DNA of 6,235 bases from Gemmatimonadota bacterium (GTDB lineage Bacteria > Gemmatimonadota > Gemmatimonadetes > Gemmatimonadales > GWC2-71-9), in NCBI GenBank assembly GCA_016880225.1, contig JAEHDT010000056.1, positions 1 to 6,235 of the forward strand, in the 5' to 3' direction. Of this stretch, positions 1 through 5,329 are shown one piece after another (the stretch's first letter is position 1; every line of letters begins with the position of its first letter). The position numbers were made by a program, and so were the translations under genes. Below the pieces are notes generated by a model that did not search any database, was not told the DNA's origin, and was given only the letters and a program-made list of their open reading frames with translations.

Positions 1-64
1 GCTCTTCCTCGGACAGGAGCCCGTCGACGCCGTAGAAGTCGACGCCCTGGAACTTGGGAGCCAT
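1..64 (-). CDS. Acyl-CoA dehydrogenase (glutaryl-CoA dehydrogenase-like), N-terminal fragment
   Basis: Only the first 21 codons are inside the window; the gene continues beyond position 1. The ATG at 64-62 begins a peptide reading MAPKFQGVDFYGVDG, followed by LLSEEE. That pattern (FQGVD, an aromatic residue, then LLSEEE) is the usual N-terminus of flavin-dependent acyl-CoA dehydrogenases of the glutaryl-CoA dehydrogenase branch, which oxidise an acyl-CoA and pass electrons to ETF. The start is supported by a GAGG ribosome-binding site at 73-70, five bases upstream. The gene points the same way as the operon to its right but is separated from it by about 150 non-coding bases, so it probably has its own transcript. 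The family call rests on a short N-terminus; the substrate cannot be told. Confidence 0.7.
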   Translation of the reverse strand, partial: MAPKFQGVDFYGVDGLLSEEE

Positions 65-69
65 GTATG

Positions 70-73
70 CCTC
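70..73 (-). promoter_or_regulatory. Ribosome-binding site of the acyl-CoA dehydrogenase
   Basis: On the minus strand GAGG lies five bases before the ATG at 64. It is the clearest Shine-Dalgarno match in the window and fixes this start. It contrasts with the SDR, lipoprotein and cstA starts, which lack a convincing one. Confidence 0.55.
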
Positions 74-104
74 AACTCGTATGGTGTCCGGTTGACCGCA
101 GTTC

Positions 105-126
105 CCCCGGGGCAGGGCCCCCGGGG
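105..126. repeat. Paired CCCCGGGG palindromes (GC hairpin)
   Basis: Two copies of the self-complementary octamer CCCCGGGG (105-112 and 119-126) flank the six bases CAGGGC. They can form an eight-pair all-GC hairpin with each other. In the minus direction this is the leader of the acyl-CoA dehydrogenase, about 40 bases before its start. It may be a second terminator for the upstream operon or a structured leader. No T-run follows, so the role is open. Confidence 0.4.
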
Positions 127-164
127 TTGGTCTACCCGCTCGGTGTCTCGTGTGGGTGGACTAA

Positions 165-185
165 CCCCGGGCCCATGGCCCGGGG
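165..185 (-). terminator. All-GC hairpin downstream of the operon, terminator-like
   Basis: Arms CCCCGGGCC (165-173) and GGCCCGGGG (177-185) are perfectly complementary around a three-base loop. The hairpin starts 28 bases past the stop codon of the metallophosphoesterase gene, where an operon terminator would be expected. On the minus strand it is followed by TTAGTCC and not by a T-tract, so it is not a classic intrinsic terminator. It could work as a T-poor hairpin terminator or as a 3'-end stabiliser. A weaker five-pair stem (AACCC/GGGTT, 197-212) lies between it and the stop codon. Confidence 0.4.
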
Positions 186-212
186 CTCACAAAGCTAACC
201 CTGGGATGGGTT

Positions 213-1073
213 TCAGCGCTGCGCAGCGGGCGCGGCCTGAGGTGGGGCGGGGCCCCCCGCCCGGGCGAACGCGGCCGTGTCCGAGGCCCCGAACCGCCGG
301 TGCTCGGCATCCCACCGGAAGAACGTGATGTGGACCGCCGTGGGCTCGATGGTTACGAAGTTGAAGCTCCCGGGCCGGCCGCCGCGCGAGCGCCCGCCCA
401 GCGTGCCGGCGGTCGAAACCACCACCCGGCCATCGAGCACGTCGGCGTCCTCCTGGTGATCGTGGCTGCACAACACGACCTCGGCGCCCGAGGTGACGAT
501 GCGCCGTTGCGCCTGGCGCCAGCGGGCGAGCCCCATGCGGCGCGAGATGTCGCCCCGCAGCACGTTGTGATGCAGGACCAGCACCCGCGCCTGCTCGGGC
601 GGCGCCGCGGCGAACACCCCCTGCACACGCTCGATCTCCCGCTTCGGGAGGTGTCCCTTCACCGCGAGGTCGCGGAGCCGCGGCGTGAGCGACCCCCACG
701 CGACGCCGTGCGAGGTGAGGGCCGCCGCGATGACCGCGCCGGGCAGCGCCAGCGTCGGGGTCAAGTCCGGGCCGAAGTAGCGGACGTACTTGGCGTACAA
801 CGAGGCCTTCGCGAAGGGGATGAAGGGCCGGGTCCACCAGCGTACGTCGTGGTTTCCCGGGATCACGTGCACCGGCGCCGTGCGCGCGGCCGCCCGCACC
901 AGCGCCCGCGCCCGCTGGAATTCCCCGTGCCGCGCCCGCTGCGACAGGTCTCCCGAGATCACCACCGCGTCGGGCCGCAGGTCGGGGATCGTCTGCTCGA
1001 GCGCCTCGATCAGCTCGAGCTCGACGAGCCCGCCGAAGTGGAGGTCGCCGACGTGCAGCAGCTGGACGGTCAC
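213..1073 (-). CDS. Calcineurin-like metallophosphoesterase
   Basis: A 286-residue protein with the metallophosphoesterase signature in order: GDLH (Asp10, His12), GDLS (Asp42), GNHD (residues 73-76), LHHN (His168/His169) and SHDH (His204, His206). These residues build the two-metal centre of phosphomono- and diesterases of the CpdA/Icc type, so hydrolysis of a phosphoester is expected; the substrate cannot be read from sequence. The usual last motif is GHxH; here Gly is replaced by Ser. No signal peptide or membrane segment is visible, so the protein is probably cytoplasmic. The frame stays open to 1193, but I chose the GTG at 1073. The first beta strand begins directly after it, and GTGA overlaps the TGA of the upstream DUF4139 gene, a translational-coupling arrangement. 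It is the last gene of the operon. The C-terminus is Ala/Pro-rich and probably disordered. Confidence 0.88.
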   Translation of the reverse strand: MTVQLLHVGDLHFGGLVELELIEALEQTIPDLRPDAVVISGDLSQRARHGEFQRARALVRAAARTAPVHVIPGNHDVRWWTRPFIPFAKASLYAKYVRYFGPDLTPTLALPGAVIAAALTSHGVAWGSLTPRLRDLAVKGHLPKREIERVQGVFAAAPPEQARVLVLHHNVLRGDISRRMGLARWRQAQRRIVTSGAEVVLCSHDHQEDADVLDGRVVVSTAGTLGGRSRGGRPGSFNFVTIEPTAVHITFFRWDAEHRRFGASDTAAFARAGGPAPPQAAPAAQR

Positions 1074-2476
1074 GATTCGGCCTGCACGGTGTAGGTGAGC
1101 GTCGCCTCGCCGTTCGCCGGCACGGCGACGCGGAACCGGACCTCCGTCGCCGAGAGCTTCTCGGCCGGGAGGCTGCTCTCCACGATGCGCCACACGCCGT
1201 AGCGGGCCTCGCGCACGTCAACGGTCACGGTTTCGGCCTTGGCGTTGGCGATCGTCACCTTGTAGGCGGCGGTGATCCGCTGCCGCGGTGCGAGACCGCG
1301 GCGGGCCGGCGCGAGCTGCTCCTGATTGTAATCCGTCTGCACCCGCTCTGCGGTGACGTCGAATGCGTCCCCCGACTGCACCCGCAAATCCCGGCCGGGC
1401 GCCGTGTGATCGCTCCGCGCCTCGCCCAGGAGCTGCACCCGGCCGCCCGAGTCGGCTTGATAGAGTTGTACCGTCCCGCCGGGCAGCGGCCGGTCGCCGA
1501 ACGGCGTGCCCCGGGCCCGCTTCAGCGTGTACCACACCTGCACCGGCGCGCGATTGTCGTCGCCCGGCGCCTGGCCGAGGAATCCGCGCCACGGCAGCGC
1601 GCCGGGGACGATCAATTCCTGCGCATAGGCCGCGACCGAGCGCGGGAATAGTGCCATCGTCGTCGGCGTCGCGGGCTCGAGCGACAGCCTGCCGGGGAGC
1701 TGGTACACGTGCGTCTCGCCTACGGCCTCCTCGGTCGGGGTCGCGGAGACCTCTTGGGCAGCGACCTTCATCGCGCCTCGCACGTACCATGCCGGCTGCC
1801 CCGCGGCCGCCGCACGTTTGATCGACCCCGCCACCAGCTGCACCTCGGCGCTGTCGGCGCGGAGCGTCTGAGATAAGATCGTCGCCGTACCCGACACCTG
1901 CGCCCTGCCGCCCACGAGCACCATCTGGTACGCCGCCTCCCAGCGCGCCGCTCCGTCCGCCACGTAGGCGAGCTCGGTCCGCGGCCGGGCGCGCGTCGCC
2001 TCGAGCGCGAGGGTTGCCCTGGGCGCGGTGCGCACCAGTCCCGCCGGAAACAGGGGCTCCCCCGGCTCGGACAAGAGGAGGCGCCCGTCCGACAGGCGGT
2101 ACTGCGGCGGAACGACCCGGACCACGGTGGCCTGCACCGTGTCGCCCTTGCCGCGCACGAACGCCAGCGTCTGCCCGATGGCGCTGGCGAGCGCGTCGCC
2201 GCGCTGGCTCGCCGGCCGGAGCGTCGCCGAGACCACGGCAACGGCGGAGTCGGGGGAGAACAAGGTCGCGGGGTCGAGCCCGTCGAGCTCGAGCGTGAGC
2301 GCGTTGCGGCCCTTGTCGAGCGGCTGCGCCAGCGTGCGGCGCACCACGACGCGGCCGTCACTATAGATGGAAAGCGAGGTCTGCCCGGCGAGCGGGACGG
2401 CGAGCAGCGCCATCGCCCCGACGACCAGGCACACGGACGACGGATGACGGACTAGGGACGACGAGCTTTCAGCCAT
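1070..2476 (-). CDS. Exported DUF4139 domain protein
   Basis: A 468-residue protein. Residues 1-32 look like a Sec signal peptide: an Arg/His-containing start, a hydrophobic core VCLVVGAMALLAVPLA at 15-30, then GQTS. The mature protein is therefore probably periplasmic or envelope-associated. DUF4139 hallmarks are present: the block ELAYVADGAARWEAAYQM (168-185), VQLVAGSIK (212-220), a beta-rich stretch with LPGGTVQLYQ and LLGEARSDHTAPG (331-361), AFDVTAERVQTDY (371-383), and a C-terminal strand set with GVWRIVESSLP and LTYTV. The domain's biochemical role is unknown; some relatives are annotated as mucoidy-inhibitor-like. The N-terminal half, which in longer relatives holds a coiled coil, is short here. 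The ATG at 2476 has AGAGGA ten bases upstream. The frame is open further, to 2737, but that extension is Arg-rich, unlike a secreted protein, and is the shadow of the upstream zinc-ribbon gene. It overlaps that gene by 25 bases and the following phosphoesterase by four. Confidence 0.85.
   Translation of the reverse strand: MAESSSSLVRHPSSVCLVVGAMALLAVPLAGQTSLSIYSDGRVVVRRTLAQPLDKGRNALTLELDGLDPATLFSPDSAVAVVSATLRPASQRGDALASAIGQTLAFVRGKGDTVQATVVRVVPPQYRLSDGRLLLSEPGEPLFPAGLVRTAPRATLALEATRARPRTELAYVADGAARWEAAYQMVLVGGRAQVSGTATILSQTLRADSAEVQLVAGSIKRAAAAGQPAWYVRGAMKVAAQEVSATPTEEAVGETHVYQLPGRLSLEPATPTTMALFPRSVAAYAQELIVPGALPWRGFLGQAPGDDNRAPVQVWYTLKRARGTPFGDRPLPGGTVQLYQADSGGRVQLLGEARSDHTAPGRDLRVQSGDAFDVTAERVQTDYNQEQLAPARRGLAPRQRITAAYKVTIANAKAETVTVDVREARYGVWRIVESSLPAEKLSATEVRFRVAVPANGEATLTYTVQAES
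2435..2462. repeat. Degenerate heptamer tandem repeat, four copies
   Basis: Four consecutive seven-base units read GGACGAC, GGATGAC, GGACTAG, GGACGAC on the plus strand. They lie in the signal-peptide codons of the DUF4139 gene, and one unit supplies the TAG stop of the zinc-ribbon gene. Seven is not a multiple of three, so gain or loss of a unit would shift the frame of both genes at this junction. Confidence 0.6.
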
Positions 2477-2790
2477 TCGAGCGCAATCCTCTGTACGATG
2501 CGAAAGGTCAGCACGTACCACGCGACCGCCGCCGCCGCGCCTACGGCGCGCGCCGTGACCTGCGACGCCGGCGGGACGGACCGAAGCGTGAGCGTTAGAT
2601 ACCCCGCAAGCAGGAGGGTGGTGACGATCGCCACGAGGCGCGCGAGCCGCGACGCCTTGCGCGTGACCAGTTGCAGGCAGCGCGGGCACAGGTCTCCCGG
2701 CGCGATGCCGGCCGTCATATCGCCGCAGCGCGCGCACGGGTGGCTAGACGCGCCGGGCCACAGCCCGGGCGAACTCGGTGGTCGAAGCAC
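2452..2790 (-). CDS. Small zinc-ribbon protein with two membrane segments
   Basis: I do not recognise a named family. The 112-residue frame has CARC at 19-22 and CPRC at 35-38, a CxxC-N12-CxxC pair typical of a short zinc ribbon. A basic stretch (VTRKASRLAR) and two hydrophobic helices follow, at about 50-68 (VAIVTTLLLAGYLTLTL) and 81-98 (AVGAAAAVAWYVLTF). It is probably an inner-membrane protein with a cytoplasmic zinc finger. The only start that keeps both cysteine pairs is the GTG at 2790, which overlaps the end of the dehydrogenase gene by 47 bases and is preceded by GGGGGG. The ATG at 2718 would avoid overlap but lose the first CxxC. Its end overlaps the DUF4139 start. Two clean membrane helices in this frame, and none in the two alternatives, argue that it is real. 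The start is uncertain. Confidence 0.68.
   Translation of the reverse strand: MLRPPSSPGLWPGASSHPCARCGDMTAGIAPGDLCPRCLQLVTRKASRLARLVAIVTTLLLAGYLTLTLRSVPPASQVTARAVGAAAAVAWYVLTFRIVQRIALEWLKARRP
2487..2492 (-). promoter_or_regulatory. Ribosome-binding site of the DUF4139 gene
   Basis: AGAGGA on the minus strand ends ten bases before the ATG at 2476, slightly further than usual. It lies inside the 3' end of the zinc-ribbon gene and supports 2476 as the start over the longer open frame. Confidence 0.45.
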
Positions 2791-3757
2791 TGCCCCCCAG
2801 ATCCTTGGGCCGGACGTTGTCCTTGACGATCGCTGTTTCGAGCGCCCGGCGCAGCCGCCCCGCCGCCTGGAGCTCGCCCACGTGGTCGAGCATCATCGCG
2901 GCGGCGAGCATCTGGGCCGCCGGATTGGCGATGCCCTGCCCCGCGATGTCCGGCGCCGAGCCGTGCACCGCCTCGAAGATCGCCGCTTCCGCGCCGATGT
3001 TCGCGCCGGGAGCGAGGCCCAGCCCGCCCACCAGGCCCGACGCCTCGTCCGAGAGAATGTCGCCGAACAGGTTGGTCGTGACGAGCACGTCGAACTGCGC
3101 CGGGTTGATCACGAGCTGCATCGCCGCGTTGTCCACGATGCGGTCGTCCGACGCGATCTGCCCGGCGTACTCCCGCGCGATCGCCTGCGCGGTTTCGAGA
3201 AACAGCCCCGACGTCGCCTTGAGGATGTTCGCCTTGTGCACGACGGTCACCTTCCTGCGCCCGTGCCGCTTGGCATAGTCGAAGGCGTAGCGCACCACGC
3301 GCCGGCAGCCGTCCCGCGTCATCACCGACATCGCCTGGGCCAGCGCTTTGGGGTCGTCGCCGACGCGGAACGTCCGGTCGTACCCGATGTACATCCCCTC
3401 GGTGTTCTCGCGGATGATGACGAGATCCACGTCGGGGTAGCGGCCGCCCGGCACGATCGACTTGACGGGGCGCACGTTGGCGTACAGTTCGAACTCCTGG
3501 CGCAGCGCCACATTCACCGAACGGTACCCGCCGCCCAAGGGTGTGCTGAGCGGCCCCTTGAGGGCGAGCCGGGTGCGCCGGATCGAGTCCACCGTCGCGT
3601 CCGGGAGCGGTGTCCCCGCTTTCTCCACCGCGCTCATCCCGCCGTACTGCTCGTCCCAGTCGAAGGCGACCCCCAAGGCGTCGAGCACGTGCAGCGTCGC
3701 CTGCGTGATTTCGGGCCCGATTCCGTCGCCGGCGATGAGGGTCGCCTCGCGCGTCAC
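2744..3757 (-). CDS. NAD-dependent isocitrate dehydrogenase-type beta-decarboxylating dehydrogenase
   Basis: A 337-residue member of the isocitrate/isopropylmalate dehydrogenase family, full length for the short NAD-type enzymes. It opens with LIAGDGIGPE (7-16). The substrate loop STPLGGGYRSVNVALRQ (71-87) resembles isocitrate dehydrogenase, with Ser80 at the position of the phosphorylated serine of E. coli Icd. By alignment with that enzyme, Arg86, Arg96 and Arg116 bind substrate, Tyr123 (in RENTEGMY) and Lys175 (in VHKAN) are catalytic, and Asp209, Asp233 and Asp237 bind the metal. RENTEG argues against isopropylmalate dehydrogenase, which has RELTGG-like residues here. HGSAPD with Asp270 in place of the Lys of NADP enzymes indicates NAD+. 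Expected reaction: isocitrate to 2-oxoglutarate, CO2 and NADH; homoisocitrate dehydrogenase is an alternative. The GTG at 3757 overlaps the lipoprotein stop as GTGA and sits the expected six residues before the first strand. Confidence 0.88.
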   Translation of the reverse strand: MTREATLIAGDGIGPEITQATLHVLDALGVAFDWDEQYGGMSAVEKAGTPLPDATVDSIRRTRLALKGPLSTPLGGGYRSVNVALRQEFELYANVRPVKSIVPGGRYPDVDLVIIRENTEGMYIGYDRTFRVGDDPKALAQAMSVMTRDGCRRVVRYAFDYAKRHGRRKVTVVHKANILKATSGLFLETAQAIAREYAGQIASDDRIVDNAAMQLVINPAQFDVLVTTNLFGDILSDEASGLVGGLGLAPGANIGAEAAIFEAVHGSAPDIAGQGIANPAAQMLAAAMMLDHVGELQAAGRLRRALETAIVKDNVRPKDLGGSASTTEFARAVARRV

Positions 3758-4413
3758 GGCAGCCCTGGCGTGAGGCTCTTCACCGCGCGCGTGAGCGCGG
3801 TCCAGGGGTCGCTTCCCTCGCCCCGCGCCACGGTGCGGAACCCGACCCGGCCGGTGCGGACGTCCGCCATGACGACGGTCAGCTCGGCGGCGGCGGTCTG
3901 TCCGCCCGTCATCCGATAGACCAGCCCGGCGGGGATCAGCGCGTAGCGGCCGCCGCCCGCCAGCGCAGCCAGGGTGCGCAGCTCGCTGCGCAGCGGGTCG
4001 GGCACCATCTCCGGCTCCTGCTTCGTGCCGTGGAGCAGGATCGCCGATCCCATCTGATCGGGGTTGGGAGCGATGCCCGGAGCCCGGCGCGCCGCGCGCC
4101 GCAGCTCGTCGGGCAGCACCCAGGTGACCTCGGGCGCACGCGCGCTGAGCAGCGCTCCGATCACGCTGTCGCTCTTGGCCAGCGCCGCCCGCCGCTCCCC
4201 CAGCACCGCCTCCCAGTGCAGCGACTCCTCGGCGGCGAGGAGCGTCAGCGGCAGTACGGCCACCGGCTGCGCCGCGATCCCGGCGGTGGGGAGCGGCGCG
4301 GTCGGCTCGGGGGTGGGTGTCTGGGGCTTGTGAGCGCACGATGCCATCACTGCGGCGGCCGCCGCGCACCACGCACCACGCAGTAAGTAATTGTCTTTCA
4401 AAGGATTAGTCAC
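3754..4413 (-). CDS. Putative lipoprotein of unknown function
   Basis: A 219-residue protein with no family I can name. Residues 1-26 form a lipoprotein signal: a charged start (NPLKDN), a hydrophobic run AAAAAVMA, and lipobox M-A-S-C with Cys26 as the modified residue. A Pro/Thr-rich linker (29-50) follows, then VAVLPLTLL (51-59). The C-terminal part has AELTVVMADVRTGRVGF and a WTALTRAVKSL helix. The early VAVLP strand and the late D-x-x-TG-x-V pattern are reminiscent of TolB/FlgO/CsgG-type outer-membrane-associated lipoproteins, but this is a weak resemblance. The middle (WVLPDELRRAARR, PDPLRSELRTLAALAGGGRYALIPAGLVY) is well ordered and looks conserved in type. The GTG at 4413 is chosen because it heads the signal peptide and sits seven bases after a promoter-like -10. 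It is the first gene of the operon and overlaps the dehydrogenase start. Confidence 0.72.
   Translation of the reverse strand: MTNPLKDNYLLRGAWCAAAAAVMASCAHKPQTPTPEPTAPLPTAGIAAQPVAVLPLTLLAAEESLHWEAVLGERRAALAKSDSVIGALLSARAPEVTWVLPDELRRAARRAPGIAPNPDQMGSAILLHGTKQEPEMVPDPLRSELRTLAALAGGGRYALIPAGLVYRMTGGQTAAAELTVVMADVRTGRVGFRTVARGEGSDPWTALTRAVKSLTPGLP
4365..4382. repeat. Heptamer tandem repeat in lipoprotein signal sequence
   Basis: CGCACCA is repeated 2.6 times (4365-4371, 4372-4378, then CGCA). It falls in the signal-peptide codons of the lipoprotein. It is short and could be chance, but its period matches the repeat at 2435-2462. Confidence 0.4.
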
Positions 4414-4420
4414 GGCGCGC

Positions 4421-4449
4421 AATATCGTGTCCGCGCCGCCGATTTTCAA
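4421..4449 (-). promoter_or_regulatory. Putative promoter of the lipoprotein-dehydrogenase operon
   Basis: On the minus strand TTGAAA (4449-4444) is followed by 17 bases, then GATATT (4426-4421), then seven bases and the GTG start at 4413. The -35 overlaps the TGA stop of the SDR gene. No Shine-Dalgarno sequence precedes the GTG, which fits a transcript starting at or next to the start codon. Elements were picked by eye. Confidence 0.45.
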
Positions 4450-5306
4450 GAAGCGAGCGTCAGTCCACCGTCCACCACGATCACCTGTCCCGTGATGTGG
4501 CGCGCCGCGTCGCTGCACAGGAACGCGATCACGCGGGCCACGTCCTCGGGCTCCGCCACCCGTCCCAGCAGCGACTCGTGCTCGGCGCGCTCGAGCACCT
4601 CGCGCGGCAAGGCGGAGAGCAGATCGGTTTTCACGAAGCCGGGGGCCACCGCGTTCACGTTGACGTTGGAGGGACCGAGGTCCACGGCAGCCGACCTCGT
4701 GAGGCCGATGACGGCCGCCTTGCTCGCAGCGTAGTTCGCGATCCCGAACCCGGGCCGGAACGCCTGATGGCTCGCGACGTTGACGATCTTGCCGAAGCGC
4801 TGCGCGCGCATCGGACCCGCCACCGCCTGGATGCAGTTGAAGGCGCCCGTCACGTTGGTGTCGAGCACCTCCTGCCACGCCGCGCTGCTGAGGCGCCACA
4901 GCGCCCCGTCGTGCGTCACCCCGGCGTTGTTCACGAGATAATGCACGCCGCCGAGCCGCTCCCGCACGCTGGTGACGAACCTCTCGACCTCGTCGCGGTT
5001 GCGCACGTCGCAGCGCGCGCAATACACCGGTACGCCGAGGGCGCGGATGGCGGTCTCGGTGAGAAGTGCCTGCGCGGCGACGTCGCGGTCGGGCAGGTCC
5101 ACGTAGTTGATGGCGACCGCGGTGCCGTGCTGCGCAAACTCGATCGCCGTGGCCCGGCCCAAACCGGTGGCGCCCCCGGTGACGATGGCGACCCGCCCGT
5201 GCACGGTCTCCGCCAGCCGCTGCGGGCTGGGGCGGGTCTCCGTGGCGGGGGCGCCGGGGTGGGTCGCCTCGTGCGGGGCGGCCGTCCAGGAAGAAGTGGG
5301 TGCCAA
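4446..5306 (-). CDS. SDR-family oxidoreductase (FabG-like 3-oxoacyl-ACP reductase)
   Basis: A classical short-chain dehydrogenase. In the 286-residue version given here it has the cofactor motif TGGATGLG (43-50), NNAG (126-129), catalytic Asn151, Ser179, and Tyr192-x3-Lys196, ending in VIVVDGGLTLAS. It should reduce or oxidise a carbonyl/alcohol with NAD(P)(H); FabG-like acyl-ACP or beta-hydroxyacyl-CoA substrates are likely but not proven. The start is uncertain. The GTG at 5204 leaves almost nothing before the first strand. The only upstream ATG (5336) would put a perfect palindrome inside codons 3-10. I chose the TTG at 5306, seven bases after a -10-like element. From there on, third codon positions are almost all G/C, as in coding sequence. 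This gives a 34-residue Ala/Pro-rich extension ahead of the Rossmann fold. The gene is divergent from cstA, and the lipoprotein start lies 32 bases beyond its stop. Confidence 0.88.
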   Translation of the reverse strand: MAPTSSWTAAPHEATHPGAPATETRPSPQRLAETVHGRVAIVTGGATGLGRATAIEFAQHGTAVAINYVDLPDRDVAAQALLTETAIRALGVPVYCARCDVRNRDEVERFVTSVRERLGGVHYLVNNAGVTHDGALWRLSSAAWQEVLDTNVTGAFNCIQAVAGPMRAQRFGKIVNVASHQAFRPGFGIANYAASKAAVIGLTRSAAVDLGPSNVNVNAVAPGFVKTDLLSALPREVLERAEHESLLGRVAEPEDVARVIAFLCSDAARHITGQVIVVDGGLTLAS

Positions 5307-5307
5307 G

Positions 5308-5329
5308 ATTTCGAACTTATGTTCGAAAT
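5308..5329. promoter_or_regulatory. Perfect 22-bp palindromic operator, LexA-box-like
   Basis: Arms ATTTCGAAC (5308-5316) and GTTCGAAAT (5321-5329) are exact reverse complements around TTAT. The core TCGAAC-N4-GTTCGA equals the LexA box pattern of mycobacteria and has 13 of 14 matches to the Bacillus form when read on the minus strand. The site lies in an AT-rich patch between divergent genes. It covers the -10 of the SDR promoter and abuts the -35 of the cstA promoter, so a bound repressor could block both. Which protein binds is not shown. Confidence 0.6.

Noticed and set aside
187..1221. Alternative minus-strand frame of 344 codons over the phosphoesterase
   Set aside because: Its translation is an Arg/Ala/Gly-rich low-complexity product, while the overlapping frame has every metallophosphoesterase motif.
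2477..2737. N-terminal extension of the DUF4139 gene upstream of 2476
   Set aside because: The extension is Arg-rich and would bury the signal peptide. The zinc-ribbon frame over the same bases has cysteine pairs and membrane helices.
3486..3495. Second GTTCGAAC-type palindrome, AGTTCGAACT
   Set aside because: It has no central spacer, so it does not match GAAC-N4-GTTC, and it lies in the conserved EFELYANVRP coding segment of the dehydrogenase.
2744..3757. Reading the dehydrogenase as LeuB (isopropylmalate dehydrogenase)
   Set aside because: RENTEGMY replaces the RELTGG-type motif, the GGGYRSVNVALRQ loop is isocitrate-dehydrogenase-like, and no leucine-pathway gene is nearby.
2498..3919. 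Plus-strand open frame of 473 codons
   Set aside because: It lies antisense to the zinc-ribbon and isocitrate dehydrogenase genes. Its translation is Arg/His-rich without any recognisable motif. Long antisense frames are expected where third positions are nearly all G/C.
4030..4386. Plus-strand frames opposite the lipoprotein gene
   Set aside because: They are low-complexity and motif-free, and the opposite strand has a clear lipoprotein signal and a coupled junction with the next gene.
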